Source of the DNA: Oceanihabitans sp. 2_MG-2023
GTDB lineage: Bacteria; Bacteroidota; Bacteroidia; Flavobacteriales; Flavobacteriaceae
Assembly (NCBI RefSeq): GCF_030547245.1
Contig: NZ_JAUOQT010000001.1
Span: forward strand, 839,101 to 903,100
DNA: 64,000 nucleotides
Reading direction: 5' to 3'
A model generated the notes under the pieces. The model was not told the DNA's origin. It searched no databases and saw only the letters and a program-made list of their open reading frames with translations. Shown here in pieces: positions 44,287 through 52,961 of this stretch. How positions within the stretch are numbered: the stretch's first letter is position 1; each line of letters begins with the position of its first letter. The position numbers and the translations under genes were made by a program.

Positions 44287-45504
44287 TTATAATTTTTTTA
44301 TTATTAATGCTGAATTTGTTCCACCAAATCCAAATGAATTGGACAAAAATACATCAAATTTTTTATCTAGCGTTTTACTTACTAGATTTAATTTTTTTGC
44401 ATCTTCATCTGGTTCTTCTAAATTTATGTTTGGTGCTATGAAATTGTGCTGCATCATTAGCATAGAATAAATAACTTCGCTAGCTCCAGCCATCCAACAC
44501 TCGTGACCAGTCATAGATTTAGTAGAGCTAACATAAGGACCGTTTTCGCCAAAAACTTTAACTATTGCTTTGGCTTCATTACCATCACCTACAGGAGTAG
44601 ATGTTGCGTGCGCATTTACATAATCTATTTGTGACGCTTTTAAATTCGATTGTGAAATGGCTTTAGACATTGCTCTTGACGGGCCGTCTACATTTGGTGT
44701 GGAAATATGTTCCCCATTTGATGAAAAACCATAGCCAATAATCTCGGCTAAAATTGGTGCGCCACGTTTTATTGCAGATTCGTAACTTTCTACAACTAAG
44801 GTTGCAGCTCCACCACTTGGTACTAAACCGTCTCTATTTTTATCGAAAGGTCTAGATGCTTTTTCTGGGTTTTCTAGGTTCATGGCAAAAACACCAAGGC
44901 CATCAAAACTTCCCATTGCATATTTGTTTATTTCTTGAGCTCCTCCACAGATAATACAATCTTGTAAGCCGCTTTTTATAAGTTGGTAAGCCATACCAAT
45001 AGCGTGCGATCCACTTGCACATGCAGCGCTAATAGTGAAATTTACCCCTGTAAGCTTAAAAAGCGTAGAAAGATTCATGGTTACAGTAGAGTTCATAGCT
45101 TGAAAAATAGCTCCAGAACCAACAAGTGTGGTGTCTTTTTTCTCTCTAATTTTATCTACGGAGTCTACAATAGCCTTTGCAGTACTATCATTTCCATATA
45201 AAATACCAACTTCATTATTTTCTAAAAAACCGATATCTATTTTTGCGTTTTCTAATGCTTCTGTAGTTGCTACATAGGCATAGGCACCTTCGTCTCCTAA
45301 ACTTATGCGTTCTCTTCTGGAAAGCTGTTTTTTAAGATTTGGTTTTTCCACCATTCCGGTTAAAGGGGAACGATAGCCAAAGTCTTTTCGTTCTTGGTCG
45401 TAGACAATACCAGACTTTCCATTATATAGTGAATCTTTTACTTCTTCTAAGTTTTTTCCTATGCAGGAATATATTCCCATTCCCGTTATAACAACACGTT
45501 TCAT
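44287..45504 (-). CDS. Beta-ketoacyl-ACP synthase, FabF-type, active
   Basis: The protein has 405 residues and a complete triad: Cys162 in SAACASGSHA, His299 in VNAHATSTPVGDGNE and His334 in STKSMTGHECWMAGASE. It elongates the chain on ACP 2, which is encoded next. The substitution of HATST for the more usual HGTST is mild and found in many FabB-like enzymes. The ketoreductase gene lies 18 bases upstream. Confidence 0.92.
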   Translation of the reverse strand: MKRVVITGMGIYSCIGKNLEEVKDSLYNGKSGIVYDQERKDFGYRSPLTGMVEKPNLKKQLSRRERISLGDEGAYAYVATTEALENAKIDIGFLENNEVGILYGNDSTAKAIVDSVDKIREKKDTTLVGSGAIFQAMNSTVTMNLSTLFKLTGVNFTISAACASGSHAIGMAYQLIKSGLQDCIICGGAQEINKYAMGSFDGLGVFAMNLENPEKASRPFDKNRDGLVPSGGAATLVVESYESAIKRGAPILAEIIGYGFSSNGEHISTPNVDGPSRAMSKAISQSNLKASQIDYVNAHATSTPVGDGNEAKAIVKVFGENGPYVSSTKSMTGHECWMAGASEVIYSMLMMQHNFIAPNINLEEPDEDAKKLNLVSKTLDKKFDVFLSNSFGFGGTNSALIIKKL

Positions 45505-45522
45505 ACGTACTACAAAATTATT

Positions 45523-46254
45523 TTAAGAGTAAATTCCTCCATTAATATTTACTACTTCACCAGTAATATAAGAAGACTTTTTGGAAACTAAAAAAGAAAC
45601 TAAATCTGCAACTTCTTGTGCGTCACCAAAACGATTTGCTGGAATTAGTTTTTTGAGTTCTTTTTCGTCTAAATCTGCGGTCATATCCGATTTTATAAAG
45701 CCAGGAGCTACAGCATTTACCGTGATATTTCTTTTTGCTACTTCTTGAGATAAAGCTTTAGTTGCTGCAATAATTGCTCCTTTTGCTGCAGAATAGTTTG
45801 TTTGACCAGGAGTTCCTTTTACTCCTGAAACCGAAGCTATATTTACAATACGGCCAAAACGGTTTCTAAGCATTTTTTGAATGCCATAATTGGTAACATT
45901 AAAAAAGCCATTTAATGATGTGTTTATTACGTTTTGCCAATCTTCTTGAGGCATCCACATAAATAAACCATCTTTTGTAATTCCTGCATTATTAATTATT
46001 ACTTCTATTAATGCATCTGGATTTGCTTCTTGCCATGTATCCAATTTAGATTTAACTTGTTCAGCATCTGTTACGTTGAAGCCTAATATTTCTCCAGTAT
46101 TACCAGCAGCTTCAACAGCTTTTAGGGTTTCTTTTGCAGCAGCTTCATTACTGTTATAATTTATTAATATGTGATAGTCTGTATCTATAGCTAGTTGTGA
46201 GCAAATGGCTTTACCAATTCCTCTAGAACCGCCAGTTATTAAGGCACATTTCAT
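45523..46254 (-). CDS. 3-oxoacyl-ACP reductase (FabG-type SDR)
   Basis: The protein has 243 residues, short-chain dehydrogenase fold. The NADPH motif is TGGSRGIG (8-15) and the catalytic triad Ser141-Tyr154-Lys158 in IASVSG and YSAAKGA. INNAG is present. It reduces 3-oxoacyl-ACP in the polyene cycle. The gene is the first of the tight run of pathway genes. A 68-base gap separates it from the WG-repeat gene upstream. Confidence 0.92.
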   Translation of the reverse strand: MKCALITGGSRGIGKAICSQLAIDTDYHILINYNSNEAAAKETLKAVEAAGNTGEILGFNVTDAEQVKSKLDTWQEANPDALIEVIINNAGITKDGLFMWMPQEDWQNVINTSLNGFFNVTNYGIQKMLRNRFGRIVNIASVSGVKGTPGQTNYSAAKGAIIAATKALSQEVAKRNITVNAVAPGFIKSDMTADLDEKELKKLIPANRFGDAQEVADLVSFLVSKKSSYITGEVVNINGGIYS

Positions 46255-46322
46255 GTAGTATTGTTATTTGATATTAAGTCTACTTCGATTTGGAAGCGCA
46301 GTAGTGTTTAATTTGTTAAGGT

Positions 46323-47453
46323 TTATTTAAAGAGTTCTAACTGTCTGTACCACTTATTTTTTAGTACTTCTCCTTTTGTATTTATATAACCCCAAACTTT
46401 TTCTTCTTTTACTCTAGCGATACCATTAATAAAGCCTTTTTGATTATTCTTTTTAAAGATTGAAAAACCTCCAGCTGTAATATTGTATTTGTCGTCAATT
46501 ACTTTTTCTCCAGATGTATTAATGAAACCCCAAAGCTTATCTATTTTAATAGGCGCTAAACCGTCTTTACTAAAAATTTCTGCATCTCTGTATTGTAAGG
46601 ATATAACTACTTTTCCTGTAGTATCAATATACCCCCATTTTTTGTCTCTTGAAACAGGAGCAAGGCCATTTACAAAAGCTCTAACTTTATCGAAGCTTGG
46701 TTCTATTGTCCATTCTCCATTTTTATTGATGAAGCCAATTTTGTCGTTTTTCTTAGCGTAGGTAATGTCTCCATTTAATGAAAAGTCCCAAATCTTTTGA
46801 GCGCCAGCTACTTTTTTAAATTCACCATTAATAATTAGGCCATGACTTTCGCCAAGTGTTGCTACAATATTGCCATTGTATATATTACTAACTCCATCAT
46901 ATTTGGTTTCTACAAAATAGTTGCCAGTTTTATCTATTAATCCCCATTTTTCACCCTCTCTTACTTTAGCATATCCATTAACGTAATCAAAAGCTTTATT
47001 AAATTTAGGGGTAACGACTACTGTTCCAGAAGTGTTTATGAAGCCAACATTGTCACCTTGTCTTATTTGAGCAAGACCATCTTCAAAATCATAAATTTTA
47101 TCTGTTGCAACATCTGTAAGTACCTTTTCTCCTTTTTTGTTTATGTAAAACCATTCTTTTTTACTTAATACAACAGCAATACCAGAGTTGAATCCTTTGG
47201 TTTTATCGAAAGATGGTTGAATTACCCATTCTCCTTTTCGGTTGATAAAACCCCATTTTTTGTTGTCATTCATAGCTTCTGCTAAATCTTCAGAAAAGCT
47301 TTTTGCGACTTTAAATTCTGGTTGAATTACCCATTCTCCTGATTTGTTAATATAGCCAAATTTGCCGTCTTCATTAGCAAGAGCAAGTTCTTGAGCACCA
47401 ACTATAGTACTTAAAAATAATAATAATACGATTAATAGCGATTTTGTTTTCAT
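46323..47453 (-). CDS. Exported WG-repeat protein
   Basis: The protein has 376 residues with a signal peptide (MKTKSLLIVLLLFLSTIVGA) followed by about ten WG repeats of 22-25 residues (for example GFINRKGEWVIQPSFDK, GYIDTTGKVVISLQY), a beta-propeller-like module found in many Bacteroidota exported proteins. No enzymatic role is known. It sits between the tyrosine ammonia-lyase and ketoreductase genes on the same strand, which is unusual for a pigment cluster. Whether it belongs to the pathway is unclear. Confidence 0.85.
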   Translation of the reverse strand: MKTKSLLIVLLLFLSTIVGAQELALANEDGKFGYINKSGEWVIQPEFKVAKSFSEDLAEAMNDNKKWGFINRKGEWVIQPSFDKTKGFNSGIAVVLSKKEWFYINKKGEKVLTDVATDKIYDFEDGLAQIRQGDNVGFINTSGTVVVTPKFNKAFDYVNGYAKVREGEKWGLIDKTGNYFVETKYDGVSNIYNGNIVATLGESHGLIINGEFKKVAGAQKIWDFSLNGDITYAKKNDKIGFINKNGEWTIEPSFDKVRAFVNGLAPVSRDKKWGYIDTTGKVVISLQYRDAEIFSKDGLAPIKIDKLWGFINTSGEKVIDDKYNITAGGFSIFKKNNQKGFINGIARVKEEKVWGYINTKGEVLKNKWYRQLELFK

Positions 47454-47514
47454 GTGTTTGTGTTTTTATCTAATAGGTTATATTTCTTGGTTAGAAAAAT
47501 ATTTAAAATTGTTT

Positions 47515-49044
47515 TTATGCTTCATTGTTAATAATATGATCTTTAACAAGGTTAACATAAGGATACATAGTAACGTCTTCTGTAAATATAGGAACTATTT
47601 TTCGTATCTCATCATACAATTTTTTAGTTTTTGACGATACTTTATCTTGTGCTTTTAAATACTCAATAGCTTGAATTACAGTAATAAGTTCTATTGCCAT
47701 AACTTCAAAAGCATTTTCAATAACCTTTTTTGTAATTAATGCAGCGTTGGTTCCCATGCTCACAATATCTTGATTATCATTATTGTTTGGAATAGAATGT
47801 ACATACATTGGGTTCGATAAAGTTTGGTTCTCGGCAGTTGTAGAAGTCGCAGTGAATTGTACACCTTGCATACCAAAATTTAATCCTAATTGGCCAAGAT
47901 TTACAAAAGCAGGAAGTATGTTGTTAAGGCTAGGATTTAATAAATAATTTAACTGTCTTTCTGCAAGCATACTCATTTTAGTAACGACTATTTTAAGCTT
48001 ATCCATTTCTAGGGATACATAGTCTCCATGAAAGTTTCCACCATGATACACATGTTTCTTTTCTACATTTACAATTGGATTGTCGTTTGCTGAATTTACT
48101 TCTTCAATCAAAATACTTTCCACACTATTTAGAGTGTCTAAAACAGGGCCTAATATTTGTGGTACACAACGTAGTGAATAGTATTCTTGTACCTTATCTT
48201 GAAAAACAGAAACATCATCATTGTTTGCTTCATATAAATGATGTTCTCTTTTTCTGGTAAGCTTACTATCTACTAAATGTGCACGCATGCTTTTAGCAAT
48301 ATCTTGTTGTCCTTTGTGTTTTTTTGAATTGTTTAATTCTTCCGATAAATGATCGTCATAGGCTTCGACAATTTCATTAATTGCTGCAGAGCAAGAAATC
48401 ATCCAGTTTAAAAGGCGTCTGGTGTACATGGTATTTACAATACCAATTCCTGTCATAACAGAAGTACCATTCATTAATGCTAAACCTTCACGAAGTTCTA
48501 CAGAGATTGGAGTAAGATTTTCTTTTTCAAAAACTGTTGCAGTTGCTAATCTTTCTCCATTATAGAATACTTCGCCTTCCCCAATTAATACAAGTGCTAA
48601 ATGTGCAAGTTGTACTAAATCTCCACTTGCTCCAACACCACCATGCTCGTAAATTAAAGGGGTAATGTTTTTATTTATAAGTTCTGTCATTAATTCAATA
48701 ACAGATTTGTGTACACCCGAATTACCTAAAGAGAGTGTGTTTAATCTAGCTACCATAGCAGCTTTTACATATTGAGGAGCAATTGGGTTTCCTGTTCCTG
48801 AGGCATGACTACGAATTAAATTATATTGTAGTTGAATACGTTCAGAATCTTTAATTTTATATTGTGCCATTGGGCCAAAACCAGTATTAACACCATAAAT
48901 TACTTTGTTTTCTGAGAATTCTTTTAGAAAGTTAAAACTCTTTTCTACAGTTTCAAAAACAGTGTCATCTACTTTAATTTTACTGTTTTCTATTATAATT
49001 TTATAAAAATCTTTTAATCCTAGTTTTCCGTTAAATGTTAGCAT
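47515..49044 (-). CDS. Tyrosine ammonia-lyase (aromatic amino acid lyase)
   Basis: The protein has 509 residues. The MIO cofactor forms from Ala139-Ser140-Gly141 in GGVGASGDLVQLAHLALVLIGEGE. The selectivity loop reads NLIRSHASGTG (Ser79-His80), and the whole N-terminal half (NKVIYGVNTGFGPMAQY) agrees with the known Flavobacterium tyrosine ammonia-lyase as I recall it. It turns tyrosine into 4-coumarate, the flexirubin starter. It starts at the divergent junction with the flavin enzyme gene at 49150. Confusion with histidine ammonia-lyase is possible from the family alone but unlikely in this context. Confidence 0.9.
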   Translation of the reverse strand: MLTFNGKLGLKDFYKIIIENSKIKVDDTVFETVEKSFNFLKEFSENKVIYGVNTGFGPMAQYKIKDSERIQLQYNLIRSHASGTGNPIAPQYVKAAMVARLNTLSLGNSGVHKSVIELMTELINKNITPLIYEHGGVGASGDLVQLAHLALVLIGEGEVFYNGERLATATVFEKENLTPISVELREGLALMNGTSVMTGIGIVNTMYTRRLLNWMISCSAAINEIVEAYDDHLSEELNNSKKHKGQQDIAKSMRAHLVDSKLTRKREHHLYEANNDDVSVFQDKVQEYYSLRCVPQILGPVLDTLNSVESILIEEVNSANDNPIVNVEKKHVYHGGNFHGDYVSLEMDKLKIVVTKMSMLAERQLNYLLNPSLNNILPAFVNLGQLGLNFGMQGVQFTATSTTAENQTLSNPMYVHSIPNNNDNQDIVSMGTNAALITKKVIENAFEVMAIELITVIQAIEYLKAQDKVSSKTKKLYDEIRKIVPIFTEDVTMYPYVNLVKDHIINNEA

Positions 49045-49103
49045 CTATATGTTTTATTCTGACTATTTTTAATAATTATTTTAATAACTCCAAGTAAAGT
49101 AGT

Positions 49104-49111
49104 TATTTTTG
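49104..49111 (+). promoter_or_regulatory. -7 promoter element for the flavin enzyme gene
   Basis: TATTTTTG matches TAnnTTTG, 38 bases upstream of the ATG at 49150. No clear TTG (-33) is seen upstream. Confidence 0.5.
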
Positions 49112-49149
49112 TGTGCGCTAATTTAATATAATTAAGATTAAATACTATA

Positions 49150-50406
49150 ATGATTATGAATGAAATACATGTGGATGTTTTAATTATTGGAGCTGGACCT
49201 TCAGGATGTGTGGCTGCTTCTTACTTGCATAACCAAGGGAAACAGCTTAAAGTTGTTGAAAAAAGTACTTTTCCAAGGTTTGTAATAGGAGAAAGTCTAT
49301 TGCCAAGATGTATGGATCATTTTGATGAAGTTGGCCTTTTAGATGTTTTGAAGGATTTTGGATTTGAAAAAAAACATGGAGCTCGTTTTTTAAGTGGTGA
49401 TATTGTTTGTGATTTTGATTTTAGTAAAAAACATACCGAAGGATGGGATTGGACATGGCAAGTACCACGCGCAGATTTCGATAATGTTCTTGCGACAGAA
49501 TTAGTGAATAGAGGAGTAGATATTACTTTTAATCATGAAGTTTTAGATGTAGTATTTGATGAAGATGGATCTTCGAAAACTAGTATTAAAGATGAAAATG
49601 GAGAACTATATATAGTACATGCAAAACACATTATAGATTCTAGCGGTTATGGTCGTGTTTTACCAAGAATTCTTGGTCTAGATAAACCATCGTCTATCCC
49701 AGAACATTCTTCCATTTTTGCACATGTAAAAGATTTAAAACGACCAGAAGGAGTAGAAGGAACCATGATTACTTTTGATGTTTTAGATAAAGATACATGG
49801 TTTTGGGTAATTCCTTTTTCTAATGGAGATACTAGTATTGGTTTTGTAGGTTTAACCGAATATTTAGATTCTTTTGAAGGAGATACCACCGAAAGAATGC
49901 AACAATTACTTAAAACTTCTGACTATTATTATAAACGTTTTGAAGGATTAGATTTTAAATTTAATCCAATTAATATTAAAAACTTTTCAAAATCTGTAAC
50001 ACAGCTTTACGGAAAAGGATATGCTTTAACTGGAAATAGTGCAGAGTTTTTAGATCCTGTTTTTTCGTCTGGAGTAACTTTTGCTACAGAGTCGGCTTTA
50101 AAAGCAGCCAAACTTATTACTAATGAGTTGAATGGCGAAACCGTTGATTGGGAAGAAGAGTACACTGGTTATATTATGAAAGGTGTTCGCGTTTTTGCAA
50201 CTTATGTTAAAGAATGGTACACAGGAAACTTACAGACTTTATTTTTCCATAGACCTGAAAATCCTGATATAAAAAAACAAATTTGTGCTGTGCTTGCTGG
50301 TTATGTTTGGGATGAAACAAACCCTTTTGTTAAAAAACATGATAGACTTGTAAAGAATTTAGCACATGTTATAAATATGAATAAAGCAGAAAAAGCGAAC
50401 CAATAA
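49150..50406 (+). CDS. FAD-dependent halogenase/oxidoreductase-like enzyme
   Basis: The protein has 418 residues. FAD binding is shown by LIIGAGPSGCVAASYL (11-26). Two halogenase-type features follow: FPRFVIGESLLPR (41-53) with a lysine pair at 74-75 in EKKHGARF, and WDWTWQVPRADFD, close to the pattern of phenol and pyrrole halogenases that act on carrier-bound or free phenols. A later conserved stretch is ALTGNSAEFLDPVFSSGV. Chlorinated flexirubins have been described, so a role as a flexirubin chlorinase is plausible. A hydroxylase or reductase of the same superfamily is the alternative. The gene is divergent from the tyrosine ammonia-lyase gene. Confidence 0.78.
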   Translation: MIMNEIHVDVLIIGAGPSGCVAASYLHNQGKQLKVVEKSTFPRFVIGESLLPRCMDHFDEVGLLDVLKDFGFEKKHGARFLSGDIVCDFDFSKKHTEGWDWTWQVPRADFDNVLATELVNRGVDITFNHEVLDVVFDEDGSSKTSIKDENGELYIVHAKHIIDSSGYGRVLPRILGLDKPSSIPEHSSIFAHVKDLKRPEGVEGTMITFDVLDKDTWFWVIPFSNGDTSIGFVGLTEYLDSFEGDTTERMQQLLKTSDYYYKRFEGLDFKFNPINIKNFSKSVTQLYGKGYALTGNSAEFLDPVFSSGVTFATESALKAAKLITNELNGETVDWEEEYTGYIMKGVRVFATYVKEWYTGNLQTLFFHRPENPDIKKQICAVLAGYVWDETNPFVKKHDRLVKNLAHVINMNKAEKANQ

Positions 50407-50419
50407 GGTTCGCTTTTTG
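50390..50419 (+). terminator. Rho-independent terminator overlapping a stop codon
   Basis: An 11-bp stem AAAAGCGAACC / GGTTCGCTTTT encloses the five-base loop AATAA, so the TAA stop of the flavin enzyme gene lies in the loop. The A- and T-rich ends can act in both directions, and the convergent gene ends at 50442. Confidence 0.85.
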
Positions 50420-50441
50420 CTTTTTTGAGATATAGGAGAGG

Positions 50442-52136
50442 TTATTTAATTTCTACTTTAATTAAAACATCTTCTTTTTTCTTTTTGTAAAACTCTATTA
50501 CAAATTGATTTTCGGCAGTTTTAACCACTCTATTATTACTAAATTGGTGTACTGCTAATTTATCTGTTACATTTCTAGTGTCTAAAATATTGTCTTTAGA
50601 TACAGCTCCTGTAGCATCATTAATTTTGTAAGCAGTTAAGTAACCACCATGACCATCACTGTGTAAAGCAGGTACTTGGTCTAATTCTAAATCTATGTTT
50701 TTCACATTATCTAAATAGACCAAATAGTGGTTGCTGTTGGTGAAAAAATAAGAATATGACATGCCACCTTTATAGGTTTTACTTGTATCGTATACTTGTC
50801 CTATTTTTGGAGCGCCAGACTGTCTTTTTGGTAGTTTTTTCATCCAAGCTAAATTACCATCTGCATCTATTTTAGTTAATAACATATCATTGTTATGAAA
50901 GGTATAATATACTTGGCCATTATTTCTATAATGCGCTACAATAAAAGTTTGTTCACCAATTAAAACAAGACTGCCATCGCTATGTATTACTAAATCACGA
51001 AGTTGTAAATTAGCAAACTCTGCTTTGTCATCTTTATCTTTTTTTGCATTCTTTTTTTGTGTTCTTTTACTTACATATTGGTTTAAAACTTCTACTGGAA
51101 TTTCGTGTGCTGTTTTTTCAACTAGCTCTCCTTCTTTAGTAATTTTAAATGTGAAAACACCATCAGAGTTACCTAAATTATTATTTAAACCATTGGTGTA
51201 AAATCCTGCACAAATCATATAGCCATCTTCCGATTCAAATAAAGAAATACCATTAATAAACTTGTCATTTAAAACAATTTTGCTTTTTTCAATTCCTTCC
51301 GAACCATCTAGTAATCTAAATAGTTCCATGTGGTAGTTTGCATCTTTATCTTTTCTTTTTTTCTTATCTCTATTGCTGTCATCATGAAAAACTTTGGTTA
51401 AAATATATCCATGACCATTCGCATCGACAGCAAAATCTAATAAATCCATTCTTCTTTCGGTATATGGCATTTTATACTCTTTAGACCAAGTAGGATTTAA
51501 GTTCGTGTCATATACATTAACACCAATCATGTCGTAACTTTTTGTGTCTCTTTTTACCTCTGGTTTTTTTCTATATTGTATTAATAATTTAGATTCATCT
51601 TTAGAGGTTAAAAAATCAAATTTATCGGTTATACCAAAGCCTCCAAATCCGCCAAAACCTCCAAACCCTACGCCAGAACCTGTTGTGTATGTTGCCATTG
51701 GTGATCCAGCTAGTTTTCCGTTCACTTTTATTAATTCTATCCCTTCTCCAATAAATGCTCCTGTATTAAAGTCAATTTCTCTGTAGTATAGACGTTCTTG
51801 TTTTGTCTTTTTACCAGACCATGACGAGTAAAAAAAGTAGTATTTTTCTTGTAATTCTATCATGCCTTCTACGACATAATTATCTGGTAAGTCGTTATAT
51901 TCTTTTTCGGAAATTAGGTTTAAATCGTCTACACCAAATTTTTGAATTACCAAATACTTTTTCCAAGGTTTAACTGTAAGAATTTCATTGTTTTTACTGA
52001 AATAATATTTTTTAGCAGCATCGTAAACTTGATAAGGTTCACTTACACTAAAATTATAATCTGGCGAAATTTCATTTTGCGCGTTAATTGTAAAAGAGTA
52101 AAAGCAAATACAAAGTAATAGGTAGATTTTTTTCAT
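50442..52136 (-). CDS. Exported hypothetical protein, beta-propeller-like (564 residues)
   Basis: A signal peptide (MKKIYLLLCICFYSFTINA) precedes a beta-rich protein with repeats of the 'DxNGxxYILxK' and 'DGSLVLIGEQ' kind that suggest a propeller. A Gly/Phe low-complexity insert (GFGGFGGFGGFG) lies near residues 157-168. No catalytic motif was recognised. It has its own promoter element at 52162-52169. Confidence 0.75.
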   Translation of the reverse strand: MKKIYLLLCICFYSFTINAQNEISPDYNFSVSEPYQVYDAAKKYYFSKNNEILTVKPWKKYLVIQKFGVDDLNLISEKEYNDLPDNYVVEGMIELQEKYYFFYSSWSGKKTKQERLYYREIDFNTGAFIGEGIELIKVNGKLAGSPMATYTTGSGVGFGGFGGFGGFGITDKFDFLTSKDESKLLIQYRKKPEVKRDTKSYDMIGVNVYDTNLNPTWSKEYKMPYTERRMDLLDFAVDANGHGYILTKVFHDDSNRDKKKRKDKDANYHMELFRLLDGSEGIEKSKIVLNDKFINGISLFESEDGYMICAGFYTNGLNNNLGNSDGVFTFKITKEGELVEKTAHEIPVEVLNQYVSKRTQKKNAKKDKDDKAEFANLQLRDLVIHSDGSLVLIGEQTFIVAHYRNNGQVYYTFHNNDMLLTKIDADGNLAWMKKLPKRQSGAPKIGQVYDTSKTYKGGMSYSYFFTNSNHYLVYLDNVKNIDLELDQVPALHSDGHGGYLTAYKINDATGAVSKDNILDTRNVTDKLAVHQFSNNRVVKTAENQFVIEFYKKKKEDVLIKVEIK

Positions 52137-52161
52137 GGTAAAGTTTAAAGGTTAATTCTTA

Positions 52162-52169
52162 CAAACATA
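52162..52169 (-). promoter_or_regulatory. -7 promoter element for the 564-residue exported protein
   Basis: On the minus strand this reads TATGTTTG, a full match to TAnnTTTG, 25 bases upstream of the start at 52136. Confidence 0.55.
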
Positions 52170-52250
52170 ACTAAATATCTATAATATTCTAAAAGCGAAT
52201 AGTTTAATTAAAATAAAAAGATTATTTTTTTTGAATAGATGGTTTAAAAT

Positions 52251-52280
52251 AAAAAAAGCGAACTTATAAAGTTCGCTTTT
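52251..52280 (-). terminator. Rho-independent terminator after the 201-residue protein
   Basis: A perfect 12-bp stem (AAAAGCGAACTT / AAGTTCGCTTTT) with a three-base loop is followed on the minus strand by further T residues (the A-run 52251-52257 on the plus strand). Confidence 0.88.
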
Positions 52281-52302
52281 AACTTGAGTAAAGTAATATG
52301 TT

Positions 52303-52908
52303 TTACTTTGTTTTTTTCTTTAAATGTGCTGCAAAAGTCTTTGCTAGTTTAGCATAAGCTTCCGAAATTCTATATCCAGAATCATAATCTGCACCCATAA
52401 AGTTGTTTCCTTCTGCTTTAGTATATTTTACTTGAAATAAAACATTGTCTGGTGCATCGTTTTTGTACACTGTTAAAACAGCATCGATTTTAGAGTTTTG
52501 TCTTACTACACCAACATTATACCCTGCATACATAAAAGTAGTATGTACTTTAATAGTATATTCTGCTTCGTTATAATCTTTGCCAATTTTTATTTTACCA
52601 TCATCCCATCTTTTATTAAAAGATTCAATAAATTTTGGTTCATATTTGTTTTCTCTGTCCGCAAACCAAGAGGCTTTAAACTTTTCTCCTGAGCCAGGGT
52701 TTTTTTCATCACGCTTAGCCATTTTATCTTTTAAAAATTCCTCTTCATTATCATATTTGGGAATTTCAAGATTAGAATAATCGAATTCAAGGGTGTACTT
52801 GGTGATACCTTTTAAGTTTTTCCAGTCCCCTTCTTGAACTTTTGCCTTTTGAGCAAACAGCATAGAGGTACATAATAAAACTACAATAAGCGATAGTTGT
52901 TTTTTCAT
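52303..52908 (-). CDS. Exported hypothetical protein (201 residues)
   Basis: A signal peptide (MKKQLSLIVVLLCTSMLFA, cleavage before QKAK) starts a protein whose later part (YTIKVHTTFMYAGYNVGVVRQNSKIDAVLTVY) resembles lipocalin- or DUF4410-like outer-membrane-associated proteins. The family is not certain. It is a single-gene unit with a promoter element at 52951 and a terminator at 52251. Confidence 0.72.
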   Translation of the reverse strand: MKKQLSLIVVLLCTSMLFAQKAKVQEGDWKNLKGITKYTLEFDYSNLEIPKYDNEEEFLKDKMAKRDEKNPGSGEKFKASWFADRENKYEPKFIESFNKRWDDGKIKIGKDYNEAEYTIKVHTTFMYAGYNVGVVRQNSKIDAVLTVYKNDAPDNVLFQVKYTKAEGNNFMGADYDSGYRISEAYAKLAKTFAAHLKKKTK

Positions 52909-52950
52909 TTTTATAAATTTAGATTCCCGCTAAAATAACGAATATTGTGC

Positions 52951-52958
52951 CAAAATTA
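52951..52958 (-). promoter_or_regulatory. -7 promoter element for the 201-residue protein
   Basis: The minus strand reads TAATTTTG, a full match to TAnnTTTG, 42 bases upstream of the start at 52908. Confidence 0.5.
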
Positions 52959-52961
52959 AAA

